Below are positions 1 to 10,458 of a DNA stretch of 64,000 nucleotides, in pieces. Within the stretch, counting starts at the first letter, position 1. Every line of letters begins with the position of its first letter. The stretch comes from Sophora flavescens (taxonomy: Eukaryota > Streptophyta > Magnoliopsida > Fabales > Fabaceae): assembly GCA_030762895.1 (NCBI GenBank), contig CM061062.1, positions 138,615,104 through 138,679,103 of the forward strand. Direction: 5' to 3'. The notes under the pieces are model-generated. The model was not told the DNA's origin and did not search any database. It worked only from the letters and a program-made list of their open reading frames with translations. The translations under genes were made by a program, and so were the position numbers.

Positions 1-473
1 CTGCTTCAATGTGGGACAAAGTGGCGAAGGTGAGGACAGCCATGGAGAAGACGGGACTCCAGAAAACACCAGGCTGCAGTTTAGTTGAGTTGAAATATGA
101 AATTCACACATTCTACTCAGAAGGTGTTAATCATCCTCAATCCAAAAGAATCTATGCTTTTCTTGAGACTCTTGGAGATGAGATTAAGGCTGCTGGTTAT
201 GTGCCTAACACCAATTCAATTCATGATGTGGAAGAAGATGTGAAGGAACAATTGCTTAGTAGCCACAGTGAGAGGCTTGCTATTGCATTTGGACTTTTGA
301 ATACAAGCCCTGGTACAACAATACACATTAGGAAGAATTTAAGAGTTTGTGAGGATTGCCATGAAGCCACTAAGTATATCTCACTTGTGACAGGGAGGGA
401 AATTATAGTGCGTGATATGCACAGGTTCCATCATTTTAACAATGGAAGGTGTTCATGTGGGGATTACTGGTGA
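1..473 (+). CDS. PPR protein of the DYW class, C-terminal part (5' truncated by window)
   Basis: The open frame enters from the left edge, is already open before the first ATG at 9, and stops with TGA at 471-473. About 157 residues are visible. The first ~30 match the E/E+ region that follows the PPR repeats (WDKVAKVR, then PGCSLVEL). The rest is a DYW cytidine-deaminase-like domain: an HSE zinc/glutamate motif, CEDCH for the CxxC ligands, a second histidine/cysteine cluster (HRFHHF, CSC), and the terminal residues D-Y-W. Such proteins enter plastids or mitochondria, bind one organellar transcript through their PPR array, and carry out or recruit C-to-U editing. All expected catalytic ligands are present and there is no frameshift, so this end looks functional. 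The target transcript and organelle cannot be inferred because the PPR array and transit peptide lie outside the window. This is the only apparently intact host gene here. Confidence 0.93.
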   Translation, partial: ASMWDKVAKVRTAMEKTGLQKTPGCSLVELKYEIHTFYSEGVNHPQSKRIYAFLETLGDEIKAAGYVPNTNSIHDVEEDVKEQLLSSHSERLAIAFGLLNTSPGTTIHIRKNLRVCEDCHEATKYISLVTGREIIVRDMHRFHHFNNGRCSCGDYW

Positions 474-755
474 ATCAATTGACTCCATTGTTATTGTCAT
501 TCAACCATGATGCCTCCTTCAAGGGGTTGTAACTCAAGAAAAACATGAGACACCTCAAACGATGACCTCATTGAAATTTGTACAAAGAATTAGAGCTAGT
601 AAGACAGAAAAGATAGAGAATGACTGACGGCTACTATAGGAAATTGAGAATATATAATTATTAATACGATAATGTGTTTCAACTTTCAATTCCATAACCT
701 AGTATTCATATTTATAAAATACTCGCGAGAACATACCCAAGCTAATAAATACTAA

Positions 756-985
756 GGTGGCGTTTGATAATTGTAATGTTTTATTCTCAAGCAAACTATA
801 TTTATGGGAATCATATTTTCGGGCATAGAGTTTTCTCAAGTTTCTAATTATTATTCACTAATTTTATTATCGGAAATCTTTTATGACTGTGAATAAATTT
901 TTAAAACTTGTACCAAATATGAAAAACTTTTATTCCTATGGCAATATCCCGATAATGTTTTTTAAATCTTGTATCAAACGTCGCC
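756..985. mobile_element. Tourist-like (PIF/Harbinger) MITE
   Basis: A 230-bp AT-rich block is bounded by inverted ends: GGTGGCGTTTGATA on the left and TATCAAACGTCGCC on the right, with two mismatches. Both sides carry TAA (753-755 and 986-988), the trinucleotide target duplication of PIF/Harbinger elements. It has no coding capacity, so it would depend on a transposase supplied elsewhere. It lies about 280 bp downstream of the PPR gene stop. The family assignment rests on TSD size and TIR structure. Confidence 0.72.
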
Positions 986-988
986 TAA

Positions 989-1734
989 GATTAAGGTCAT
1001 ATGTCATAGATTATATTGTAAAATGAAATCGGCGGCTATTGACTCATTAGTAGCAACTGGATGAGAAGGTAACCAAAATATAGTATAAGGCACAATCATG
1101 TCTTTCTTGACATGGTCATGTGCGATGCATTGAAAACTGACTAAAATTGACACACGGTTGTCTACTTTAACCCCAAAATTAAACCAAAATCCTTAATCCC
1201 AAAATCTAAGTCAGGCCAAGATATATCTAAATGTAAACCCAGAAGTACTATTTTAATACATCACTTGAAGTTTATTACAACATCAAATTTAATGAAGATA
1301 GAAATTTCATAAAACTATTGAAATTCAAAATAATAATTAAACTCCCCTAAATAACCTTGAGCAGAAGGAGGAAAAAGACTCAAAGTAAATTTGTGTGTAA
1401 AGTGAGCATGTAAAAAATCATCGATCTTTAGATCATTTAGTGAAGTGAAATCTCAAAGCACTTTCCATCATAAGATTAAGAGTAGATATACCTTTTAGTT
1501 GGTTAGATACAAACTCACTGAACAAAAGCCATATCGAACCACTGTTGGTTGGGGGTAATTGATAATTCCTAGAATTTTACTTGGAAGAGACAATGTTTCT
1601 CACGTCCCTGCCTCACTGTTTAGAATCTATACATTTTCCTTACAACACATCAATCAAAAATTGCTCAAACAATATCCTTTAAACAGAGTCCCCAATATAC
1701 ATAGACCAAAAACTTTCAGGACACTGGTTACCCC
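989..1734. other. AT-rich spacer, no gene recognised
   Basis: No coding region, structural RNA or clear repeat boundary was recognised between the MITE and the Myb/SANT pseudogene. The stretch 474-752, between the PPR stop and the MITE, is likewise empty apart from the presumed PPR 3' UTR. Confidence 0.5.
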
Positions 1735-2745
1735 TCACCTCCACCACCAAAACAGTTTAAACATTTATATCTTTCTCATCCTAGCATTGTATGTTAGGAA
1801 GGCTCTGGCTTTGACAGGATCAACATTTAAATATTCAAATGCATACATCTGTTTACCCTCTTCCAACCCATCTATCTCCATCAAGGCCTCTAAAAGCTCA
1901 GTTGTATCAACAGAGCTTTCGCTTCGCTCCATAACATCAGCCAAACGTCGGATGCTCGATGCCACTATCATCAACGCATCCTGAAGAGCATCTGAGCCAC
2001 GATGCCATTTAGGTAGTTGTCTTAGAGGCTGGACCACAGGAGGCTCCCGAAAACCATCTGGCATCTGGTCATATTCTGGAGGTCCGGCATATGATTCGGT
2101 TCCATCTGTCTCACTCGTGTCTTCTGAACTGGGAGAAGTAAAGGAGGCTGATTCATTCTCATGATTCTTCATGTTCATTAGAGAGCTTCCACGCTTCATC
2201 TTCGCCCAACGACCAGGGGCTTGATAATTTCCACAAACAATTTTGAGTTCATCATACATCTCTATCTGCTTTCCACGGAATCCCCTTGCATCAGGATGTG
2301 CCTATCCATTGAATCATAGAACACCGGAATAGGTATTTTACGTAAATTCATATACATTGAAGGAGTGAGATGAAAGATATACTTACAGCAATGTATTTCT
2401 TCTAGTGCTCATCACTATCACACTCTATCATCTTTGTAATTGGATTCCACCAGAAACCATCCTGACCTGACTTAGCATATCTTTTATTACTTTATATCTC
2501 TTCTTGATTGTCTTCAGACGATTGATAACTTTCTGGTTATTCAAATTCAAGTTGAATTGAGTGTTTACAGCTACACAGGCAGCGGTATAGGCATTTTCAT
2601 TGAAACATTTGTCAATTTTGTTTCCACTTTTTGCCTGAACTGCCAGCGCTTCAATCAGACACTTATCCATTGCAATTGACCACACAACATTTCTTCCTTT
2701 GGTTTGCATATCCCTTCTTTGCCTTTGGAGATCATAGTGTTCCAT
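1735..2745 (-). pseudogene. Myb/SANT-like protein of PIF/Harbinger ORF1 type, disabled
   Basis: Read on the minus strand, the first exon (2387-2745) starts GAATGG just after a splice-acceptor-like TGTGTAG. It encodes a Myb/SANT-like DNA-binding domain (VVWSIAMDKCLIEALA, then FNLNLNNQKVINRLKTIKKR) of the kind in plant L10-interacting MYB-like proteins and PIF/Harbinger ORF1. An intron with GT at 2386-2385 and AG at 2303-2302 (85 nt) leads to exon 2 (PDARGFRGKQIEMYDELK, a Ser/Glu-rich linker, then a C-terminal helix region with DPVKARAF). Three lesions are visible: a 5-nt tandem duplication near 2461-2473 shifts the frame, a TAG lies at 2402-2404, and a TAA at about 1765 precedes the WWW-containing tail that ends at 1735. 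The conserved splice signals suggest it was once a real gene. It could be a host-domesticated copy or transposon-borne. No transposase ORF lies beside it. Confidence 0.8.
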
Positions 2746-3298
2746 TCCTACACATAGACAATACAGAACTGAATACACTGTTCAAGACAATAATGCATAC
2801 ATAACCATACATTTTGTTTTAGGTACATATCACATAAAAATTAATTTAAAAATAGTCCACATTTGCCTAAATATAATATGAACCATGAAATTAGTAAAAG
2901 TTTTAAAGAAGAAAAAGGTAACAAGGGTCTCAGAAAGAAACAACAGTGGATGTGTAATGTAATATCAAAAATCACAAGTTGCAGTTTGGTTATGGCTCCT
3001 ATAAGTGTTTCTCTCAAAGTTGTTTCATGTGTTTGCTGTCTTTGATACACAAAATTGAGCAGCAGTACTTAGTGATTGTGTTTTTTTTCTTGTTAGTATT
3101 TATCTTATCCTACCCCTTTTATAGTTCTGCTCAGATGGCTTTGAAGGAGCCTGCAGACTGGCTCTAAAAATCAAACAAGAACAACTTCAACTTCACTCGA
3201 AACCTGCCCAGTAAAATTTTTGTTTTATTGGAGACCAAGAATCCAATTGAAGTAAACTGAACACATTTTATGGATAACTGAATCCCAAATAAAATAAC
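2746..3298. other. spacer between Myb pseudogene and copia LTR
   Basis: This is 5' flank of the Myb/SANT pseudogene, presumably including a 5'-UTR intron whose acceptor is at about 2748. Short overlapping ORFs on both strands resemble nothing known. No repeat ends were recognised. Confidence 0.4.
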
Positions 3299-3493
3299 TG
3301 TTAAGATGAGTGAGAACAAGAGACATTGGCATAACCCGTTTGTTTCAACTACACTACGAAGATTATATTATATAGGCAATGAACAAATCAAAATACAATT
3401 GTGTCATAATTACAAGATACTCACAATATCTGATTATCCTAATTATCCTAATATTCTTATATTCAGAATATATTATTTACATAAATATCAACG
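3299..3493 (-). repeat. 3' LTR of the Ty1/copia remnant, with PPT
   Basis: On the minus strand the pol stop (3501-3503) overlaps a polypurine tract (TGAGGGGGAG, about 3494-3503), followed at 3493 by CGTTGATATTTATG. The usual TG start appears mutated to CG. The LTR runs about 195 bp to CA at 3299 and holds a TATA-like CTATATAATATAA near 3362-3376. Very short LTRs are usual for several plant copia families. With the 5' LTR lost, neither LTR age nor TSD can be checked. Confidence 0.7.
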
Positions 3494-3500
3494 CTCCCCC

Positions 3501-5479
3501 TCAAGCTGGAGCATATAAATCATATGCACCAAGCTTGTTACATATATAATTTATTCGAGGACCTCTCAAAGACTTAGTGAAGACATCTCGCCGAGTTGAT
3601 CATTTGAATTGACAAAGTTGGTGGTGATGTCCCCGGATAAGATCTTTTCTCTGATGAAGTGGCAATCTATCTCGATGTGCTTTGTCCTCTCATGAAAAAC
3701 TGGATTTGAGGCAATGTGTAGTGCACCTTGGATATCACAAATGAGTGTCATCTGTGTAACATCCCCAAATGGTAGTTCTTGAAGCAACTGCTTGAGCCAG
3801 ATGAGTTCACAAGTAGCTGATGCCATGGCCCGATACTCAGCTTCAGCACTTGACCTTGCAACAACATTATGTTTCTTACTCTTCCAAGATATTAGATTAT
3901 TCCCAATGAGTACACAAAATCCAGAAGTGGATCTTCTATCAGTTGGAGAGCCTGCCCAATCAGCATCTGAATATCCAACAATAGGTGTATGACCGTTATC
4001 CTCATAGATGAGCCCTTTACTTGGGACCCTTTGATATATTTGAGAATACGAATCAAATCATCCCAATGACCTTCGCAAGGTGAATTTAGGAACTGACTTA
4101 CCACATTTACTGCAAAAGAAATATATGAACGAGTGACTGTGAGACAGTTTAGTTTCCCAACTAGTCTTCTATACTTTCTCGTATCTGAAAGTGGCTCCCC
4201 CTAATTTTGTAGAAGTTTAGTATTTGGATCCATAGGAGTATCAACTGGTTTTGCATTAAGCAGTCTCGTTTCCTCAAGAATGTCCTTCGCATACTTTTTG
4301 AGAAATAACAATGCCATCCTTTGATTGTGCCACCTCTGTGCCCAAGAAGTATCGGAGTTTTCTAAGATCTTTTGTCTAGAAATGGTGACGAAGATGCTGT
4401 TTTACCTGTGATATGCCATGGTGGTCACTCTCTGTAATGACAATGTCGTCGACATATACAATCAAGTACACACATCCTCGAGCTGAATGACGATAGAAAA
4501 TCGAGTGATCTGCCTCACTCCGTTTCATCCCAAACTCCTGAACAACAGTGCTAAATCTGCCAAACCAAGCTCGAGGTGATTGCTTGAGGCCATACAAGGA
4601 CTTGCGGAGGCGACAAACAAGACCAGAAGACTCCCCCTGAGCAAAAAATCCAGGAGGTTGCTCCATATATACCTCTTCAGTGAGATCACCATGGAGAAAA
4701 GCATTCTTGATATCCAACTAATACAGAGGCCAATGCCGAATAGCAGCCATGGATAGAAACAAACGAATAGATGCCATTTTAGCAACTGGTGAGAATGTGT
4801 CTCCATAATCCAAGCCAAAAACCTGAGTATAGCCCTTCGCCACCAAGAGGGCTTTCAGACGATCTACCTGACCATCCAAACCCACTTTAACAGTAAATAT
4901 CCACCTGCAACCTACAACAGACTTTCCAGACGGAAGAGGAACAAGGTCCCAAGTACCATCAGCTCAAGTGCACTCATTTCATCGACCATAGCTTGTCTCC
5001 ACCCAGAATGAGATAAGGCGTCACCTACAGTCTTAGGGATAGACACAGAAGACAAAGAAGAAAGTCAAGCAAAATATGGTGTAGAAAGGCAGTGAAAACT
5101 TAAAGTAACATAGTGAGGAGAAGGATTACGGGTGGAGCGTATACCTTTCCGGAGGGCTATGGGAAGTTCAGGCTCAGGAGGCAAGGCCGGAGCAGGCGGA
5201 GGAACTGGCGTGGGAGGAGAGTCAACAATGGCAGTACAAGTATCATCTGGAGGAACATGCTCAACTTGTGGCGGTTAACGACGCTGATATACCTGTAAGG
5301 GACGAGTATGAGCAACCGGGGTAGGAACATGAACGGTAGGTGTAGTATAGGATGTAGGGACTGTGGGTGGAGTATATGAAACAGGGACAGGAGGAAGAGG
5401 AAAGACATCCGTGACCGACTCGGGAGATCTAGGTGGCCCGAAATAAGGAATAGACTCGAAGAAAGTGACATCAGCCGAT
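3501..5479 (-). pseudogene. Ty1/copia pol: linker, reverse transcriptase and RNase H (broken)
   Basis: On the minus strand from about 5479 down: the post-integrase linker (SADVTFFES, then a Pro/Val-rich stretch), the RT palm with MDIKNAFLHGDL and PPGFF, SLYGLKQSPRAWF, the catalytic YVDD box (about 4455), then RNase H with a CDIQGALHIASNPVFHE stretch and HIEIDCHF near 3640-3700. These are standard Ty1/copia RT/RNase H motifs; the protein copies element RNA into DNA and degrades the template. Stops and frame changes occur in the linker, between 4376 and 4104 and between 3892 and 3826, so no intact protein can be made. The region's upstream end is the ACAAG target duplication of the inserted solo LTR. 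Confidence 0.9.
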
Positions 5480-5710
5480 ACAAGTGATGAGTGTGATTTC
5501 ACATCATCTTTGTCTATCATTTCGCATGCATTTTCATGTAGTTTAGGCATATTTTTAATTAGATTTTACGTTAATTTTCCTTTGGAATGGGTAAGACGGT
5601 TTTCGTGGTGTTGTTTTGCAGATATCAAGGGTAAAATGCTCAAGATCAACCATGATGAAGTTTGGATGAAGATGGAGCTTTAAAAGTGCAGAAAATGAGC
5701 CAAACAGAGC

Positions 5711-6030
5711 CCATCACGGCCTAGCCGTGATGCCCATCACGGCCTAGCCGTGATGCCCATCACGGCCATGATCGAGCAAAACTGAAAAGGAACAAAGGCT
5801 GAAGTCAGAGTCTGTCACGGCCTAGCCGTGATGTCCATCACAGCCGTGACCCAAAATCACCACAAGTCAGAGCCCATCACGGCCACAGCCGTAATTCAGA
5901 TCACGGCCATGAAACAGAGGGCTCGCGACGCGAGAAGGAGCTCGCCACGCGAGAGACTGGAATTTCACAAAACTGCCAGAAACAGAAACCGTCACGGTCT
6001 GGCCGTGATGGCCATCACGGCCGTGACGCG
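5711..6030. repeat. GC-rich palindrome array in solo LTR copy 1
   Basis: Two perfect interrupted palindromes stand in tandem: CATCACGGC, a CTA spacer and GCCGTGATG at 5712-5732, repeated at 5735-5755. Further copies and half-copies follow near 5758, 5815, 5836, 5877, 5902 and 5994-6028 (the last a double unit). Two palindromes of a different sequence, CTCGCG-A-CGCGAG and CTCGCC-A-CGCGAG, lie at about 5933-5964. They stand out against AT-rich surroundings. Similar modules occur at the same relative place in copies 2 and 3. Their function is unknown; in RNA they would fold into strong hairpins. Confidence 0.85.
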
Positions 6031-6434
6031 CATTACTTGGATCAGAAGCAACCGAAATAGATCAGAATTTGAGTTGGATTGGGACTCTAACTTCCCAATT
6101 TCTATAAATAAGGATCAAGGCATCATATACAGAACATCTGGATCATCTTAGACTTGTACACACATAGAAGGACTCTAGGCATAGATCTCTCTTCTCCTCT
6201 CCTCTTCTCTTCTCTGATTTTTGTATTTTTCATTATGTTGTCAACCCAGCTTGTCATCTCCATGGCAACACTGGAGTAGTAGTTTGTTTCTAGGGATTGG
6301 GGCTCTGCCCGAGTTTTGTAAATGTTGTTGATTTGATGTAAAATCGTTGTTGATTTCGTTATTGTTTTAGATCTGATTTCTAGTGTGTTAATCACTCGTA
6401 AATTCGGTGACCGCTTATTTGCGTGACGTAGACG

Positions 6435-6605
6435 TTCTAAGGAGGAACCTAGCGGTGAACTTAGGATTTCTAGTGTGTTTCACTCGTAAAGTCCGGCGGC
6501 CACTTATCAACGAGACGTGGATATTCTAAGGAGGAACCTAGCGGTGAACTTAGGTTATTTGCATGACTGAGACATTCTAAGGAGGAACCTAGCGGTGAAC
6601 TTAGG
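6435..6605. repeat. 31-nt motif repeated three times in solo LTR copy 1
   Basis: A motif starting TTCTAAGGAGGAACC and ending GGTGAACTTAGG occurs at 6435-6465, 6524-6554 and 6575-6605. Copy 2 has it once, at about 17873-17904. Its ends (CTAAG and CTTAG) can pair as a small hairpin. The extra copies look like local tandem duplications of an LTR subregion. Confidence 0.85.
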
Positions 6606-7149
6606 TGTCGGACCTATAGAAGTCAGACTTGGGACTGAAATCACGAGAGTTAGAAGCCGTCCCTCGAGGAGCAACAAGTTGTCACGAAGCACAAAGGGTC
6701 CAATCTGGGATCGACTACCACGAGAGTAGGGGTCGGGTCAATTGGGCACGGCTTTTGTAACCCGAGAGGGAGCTTAAGCTATTAGAGGATAAACTCGCCT
6801 TCAAGGCAATTTCGTTAATCAACAAAGGTAAATCAGATTAGTAACATAAATAGCCTCAAAGGTAACCCAAATCCCTAGGAATCCATTTAGATCAAAACCC
6901 CAAAAAGATTTGTTTTCTGTTTTAATTGTTTTCTGCTCATCTATCTCTAACTTCAAATTCAAAAACCCTTTTCACTCAAAATATAAAAATCCTTTAAACA
7001 GTCCATATTTACATCAATTCGAAATTAATTGCGATTCGGGAACACAGTCTCTGTGGGTTCGATATCTTTTATTACTTGACGGCAATCCGGTACACTTGCC
7101 AGAATCGCAGAGCGCGGCGCGCCACACACGCGCGTCGCACGACACACCA

Positions 7150-9171
7150 ACAAGATAACGGCGTAGAGTAGGAGAATAACACCAGTAACCCTTTTATGAC
7201 TGAGGATAACCAAGGAAGACACACTTTAGTGAGCGAGCAGAGAGGACTGATGAGGGAACAAAACAGAGTGAGGTACTTGGTTATCAAGAATGGAGGAAGG
7301 CATTCTATTAATGAGATAGCACGCAGTGAGAACAACATCACCCCAAAAACGGAATGGAACATTGCCATGTAGTAAGAGGGTGCGAGTTGTTTCAATAAGA
7401 TGTCTATTTTTGAGTTCAGCAACCCCATTTTGTTGAGGGGTGTAAGCACAAGAAGTCTGATGAAGAATACCCTAAGAAGCCATGAAAGATTGAAATGGTT
7501 GAGAGAGGTATTCTCTAGCATTATCACTACGTAGAGTACGAATAGGAATGCCAAATTGATTTTTAATTTCATAATAAAATTGTTGAAATATAGAAAATAA
7601 TTCAGACCGATTTTCCATTAAAAATAACCAAGTACAACGCGAGAAATCATCAATAAAAGTAAAATAATATTTCGACCCTAACGTGGACAAAGTCCGACTA
7701 GGACCCCAAACATCAGAATGCACTAAAGAAAAAGGAGACTTAGTGCGATTAACGACATGACTAGGAAACGAACTACGGGAATCCTTGAAAGCACAAACCC
7801 GAGAAGGAGGTGACAGCTGGTACAAGCCATTGAACTCACATCCGGTGCCCGGTCCTGCAGAAAAACAGAATCTTTAGTGAACGAAATGGTGCAATCAAGG
7901 GAACGGGTCAAGCAACTAATAGAAAGCAAATTAAACGGGGAACCTGGGACATAAATCACATTATTAACCGAGAGGGAAGGGAAGGGATGGACAGTGCCAA
8001 CCCCCTGAGAATGTGTTTTAGAACCATTAGCCAATGTAACCGTGGGTAAATAACCAGACGTAGAAAGGGTGGAAAAAAGGGATTTATTACCAGAGATATG
8101 ATCGGTGGCACCAGAATCCAGAACCCAAGGACCTAGGGACGACTGAGAGAGACAAGCAAAGGAATTACTGGTGTATGCAACAGAGGCAGTGGACCCAGTG
8201 GCCTGACATTCTTCAAACCTTTTCAGAAACTCTACGTAAGTAACAGTGGCAAGATGGGATCGAGGAGATGGTTCAGATGGGGCTGGTGGATCAACCTGGG
8301 CAACATTAGCAGCGCGAGGAGGATGACCATGTAAAGTCCAACATTTATCAATAGTGTGGCCTAAACGGTGACGGTGATCACATTTCGGGTGTTTACCCCG
8401 ACCACGACCACGACCACGACCACTACCACCACTTCCCTATGACACAAGAGCAGAAGCATCAACTACAACAGGAGGTAACTCATGGCTAGGAGCAGCAGGG
8501 AGCATAGAGGTAGCTGATGTCTTGGACGGGACCCGAAGCAAAGCAGACCAAGCCGTGTTTAGAGATGGGACATCAGGAGAACCCAAAATCTGATCACGGG
8601 TGGTGGAGTACTCTGGAGGCAAACCGTATAGGGTCAACAACACGAAGAAACTACTACGATGCTCAAGTTCCCTATCTGGGGTGTCGGTCGATGGCAAAAG
8701 TTCATTGAAATCATGTAAAACACCATGAACCTTTCCCAAATAAGCAGAAATAGGACCATCAATCTGGTAAGGAGCAATGACATTCATGAGATTCTGACAG
8801 ACACCATAGAGGCGTTGTGTATCATTGGTGTAAAGAACCTTGGCTTGCTCCCAAACGGACTCGCAAGTGAGATGGGCACGAAAAATCTGCTTCAAATAAG
8901 AGTGAATAGTGGACTTGATAATGCTACACAACTGAGCATCAATCTTGTTCCATCGTGGGCGTTCAGCTTCGGCAATGTCTGAAGCCTTCTTGGTCAGGTG
9001 TTCGACATATTCTTGTCCATTCAGCCAGAGTTTGATATCAGGGGCCCATGTGACATAGTTGTTTCCATCCAATTTGTCAGTGCAAAGAGGGGCACTCACA
9101 TAATTGGTGAAAACATGAGGGTCAGTCTTGGAGGAGTCCTTAGGAGTATTTGAGGGTCCAGAAGCAGCCAT
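7150..9171 (-). pseudogene. Ty1/copia gag, protease and integrase (broken)
   Basis: On the minus strand gag starts at ATG 9171 and stays open to 8437 (244 aa, copia gag domain with a KLWLNGQEYVEHL-like segment). A stop follows immediately. The frame then continues through a Gly/Arg tract, a zinc-knuckle-like CDHRHRLGHTIDKC, and a protease with the intact active-site triplet D-S-G (about 8110). Between about 7830 and 7800 the frame changes and the GAG-pre-integrase region is largely missing, so a deletion is likely. Integrase motifs follow: SDVWGP, FIDDFSRCTWLF, RSDNAREYL and PQQNGVAE, then the ...CYSPTLRRYLV segment that meets the solo LTR. Stops near 7474 and in the 7200-7440 frame changes complete the inactivation. 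Confidence 0.88.
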
Positions 9172-9537
9172 TAATCAATAAATAAAACAGAAAATTGAAA
9201 CCACAAAATACCTCGGAGTAACGGTGCAATAGAGGAATGCACAACAAGTCCGAAAGAGAAAAAGAAGACCAAATCCAGGTAGGGCAGGCCGGGACAAGTT
9301 CGGATCACTAAACAGCAGCCAGAAAGACCACCGGAAATGCCCTCACGAGCGGCTGGAAGCGAGGCGCGTGTGACGGAGCACCAGGGACGTTACCGGAGCG
9401 TGGCAGCACGTCCGGTGGCTGTTGGCGGTGAGGTTGGGATGGTTGTGTAGATTGGCGGACAACGAGTCTAACCTTGTGGTCATCGTCCAGAAAGGTCGTC
9501 ATTGGAAAATCAAGTTTTTATCTTATCAAAATATTAT

Positions 9538-9873
9538 GGGTTAAATAAGTTTTTAGTCCCTCATTTTTTATAAAAGTTCGGTTTTAGTCCCCCGTTTGGA
9601 AAATGTATTTTTTTTGTCCCCGTTTTTTAAAATGTGTCAGAAATGGTCCATACACCACACTTCTATTTGAAAAACGGGGACAAAAACCGAACTTATGTAA
9701 AAACCGAGGGACTAAAAATGTGTGACTATCAAAATTGAGGGACTAAAAATATTGGTGTAAGGATCACTTTCGACACATTTTAAAAAACGAGGGACTAAAA
9801 AAGTACATTTTTCAAACTAAGGACTAAAACCGAATTTTTGTTAAAAAAGAGGGACTAAAAATATATTTAACCC
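9538..9873. mobile_element. Mutator-like MITE with long terminal inverted repeats
   Basis: A 336-bp element starts GGGTTAAATAAGTTTTTAGT and ends with its inverted counterpart (ACTAAAAATATATTTAACCC). Inverted similarity extends some 60 bp inward and recurs internally as GGGACTAAAA blocks. The flanks are AAATATTAT (9529-9537) and AAATATTAA (9874-9882), a 9-bp duplication with one mismatch, the size left by Mutator-like transposases. It has no coding capacity. It sits next to the truncated 5' leader of the copia remnant. Confidence 0.82.
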
Positions 9874-10000
9874 AAATATTAAATATACCACTTTCCAATG
9901 AGATCTTTCCTTTTTTGGTTCTTTAACTAATGTCCTGAGGGCACTTGTTAGCATTCTCCATTTATTTATACATATTTCAATTCTCTGCCTCTCGTGCCGT

Positions 10001-10105
10001 AAAGGTAGAATGACTTTCCTCTCACAAATGTGGTGGTTCGCCTAGTGGATTTGGGTTCGCCCAACAGATCGTCACATCTGTGAGGGGTAAAGTCACTCTA
10101 CCTTT
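10001..10105. repeat. Imperfect inverted repeat
   Basis: The left arm 10001-10025 (AAAGGTAGAATGACTTTC...) pairs with the right arm 10080-10105 on the opposite strand, at about 21 of 25 positions, with a 54-bp spacer. A partial third copy, GAAAGGTAGAG, follows at about 10135. It may be the remnant of a foldback element. No target duplication was found. Confidence 0.6.
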
Positions 10106-10180
10106 CTCGCCTGAAAGGTAAACTTTCCCGTGTGAAAGGTAGAGAATGCAGACCCTATTTATACTTGTTAACCACTTAGA

Positions 10181-10182
<2 letters not shown>

Positions 10183-10213
<31 letters not shown>
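10183..10213. repeat. AC dinucleotide microsatellite
   Basis: An uninterrupted (AC)n run of 31 bp, probably length-polymorphic between individuals. Confidence 0.97.
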
Positions 10214-10218
<5 letters not shown>

Positions 10219-10458
10219 AAGAAGGTCTAGGGTTTAGTCTAGAGTTGCGCTAGGGGTATTATAGTAATTTCCTATTGGGATAATTTAAGAGTAAAACTTG
10301 ATTAAAGAAAGGGAGGGTCTTTGAGCTATTTATTTTTTATAAAGGTGCTATAAATTAATGACCATAAGAAACACCTGGTGTACCAACAAAGGAAGAGAGG
10401 GGGAGCGAGAGAAAGGGAGGAAGAGAAGAGTGCGTGAAAAGAGAGACTGACTATCAGC

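Larger units (their letters stand above)
5485..7149 (+). mobile_element. Solo LTR, TGATGAG family copy 1 (TSD ACAAG)
   Basis: A 1,665-bp insertion begins TGATGAGTGTG and ends CACACCA, giving the TG..CA ends of an LTR, flanked by perfect 5-bp duplications ACAAG at 5480-5484 and 7150-7154. Removing it and one duplication rejoins the copia integrase-RT linker in frame, which confirms the boundaries. It has no coding domain, primer-binding site or polypurine tract inside, so it is a solo LTR or a very small non-autonomous element. It carries GC-rich palindromes (5711-6030), a repeated 31-nt motif (6435-6605), and a 3' segment (GTTCGATATC then TTATTACTTGAC) shared with copy 2 at 17098-18416. Confidence 0.88.
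3299..9537 (-). mobile_element. Ty1/copia retrotransposon remnant, 5' LTR missing
   Basis: A minus-strand element reads, from right to left: leader (9172-about 9530), gag, protease, integrase, reverse transcriptase, RNase H, polypurine tract and 3' LTR. That order (integrase before RT) is diagnostic of Ty1/copia. The 5' LTR expected beyond 9500 is absent: the leader runs into the flank of a Mutator-like MITE without an LTR or a recognisable primer-binding site. The element is split by a solo LTR at 5485-7149. Several stops, frameshifts and a deletion between protease and integrase make it non-autonomous and old. Confidence 0.88.
9883..10450. other. Gene-free spacer with inverted repeat and microsatellite
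   Basis: No coding sequence was recognised. The stretch holds an imperfect inverted repeat (10001-10105) and an AC run (10183-10213). A purine-rich strip lies at about 10390-10440, next to the hAT-type element. Confidence 0.6.

Noticed and set aside
1559..1984. Plus-strand 141-codon open frame
   Set aside because: It lies antisense to the Myb/SANT pseudogene and its flank; no domain, and the minus strand explains the sequence.
9308..9502. 64-codon frame upstream of copia gag
   Set aside because: It falls in the leader of the copia remnant with no homology; a short GC-rich leader can stay open by chance.
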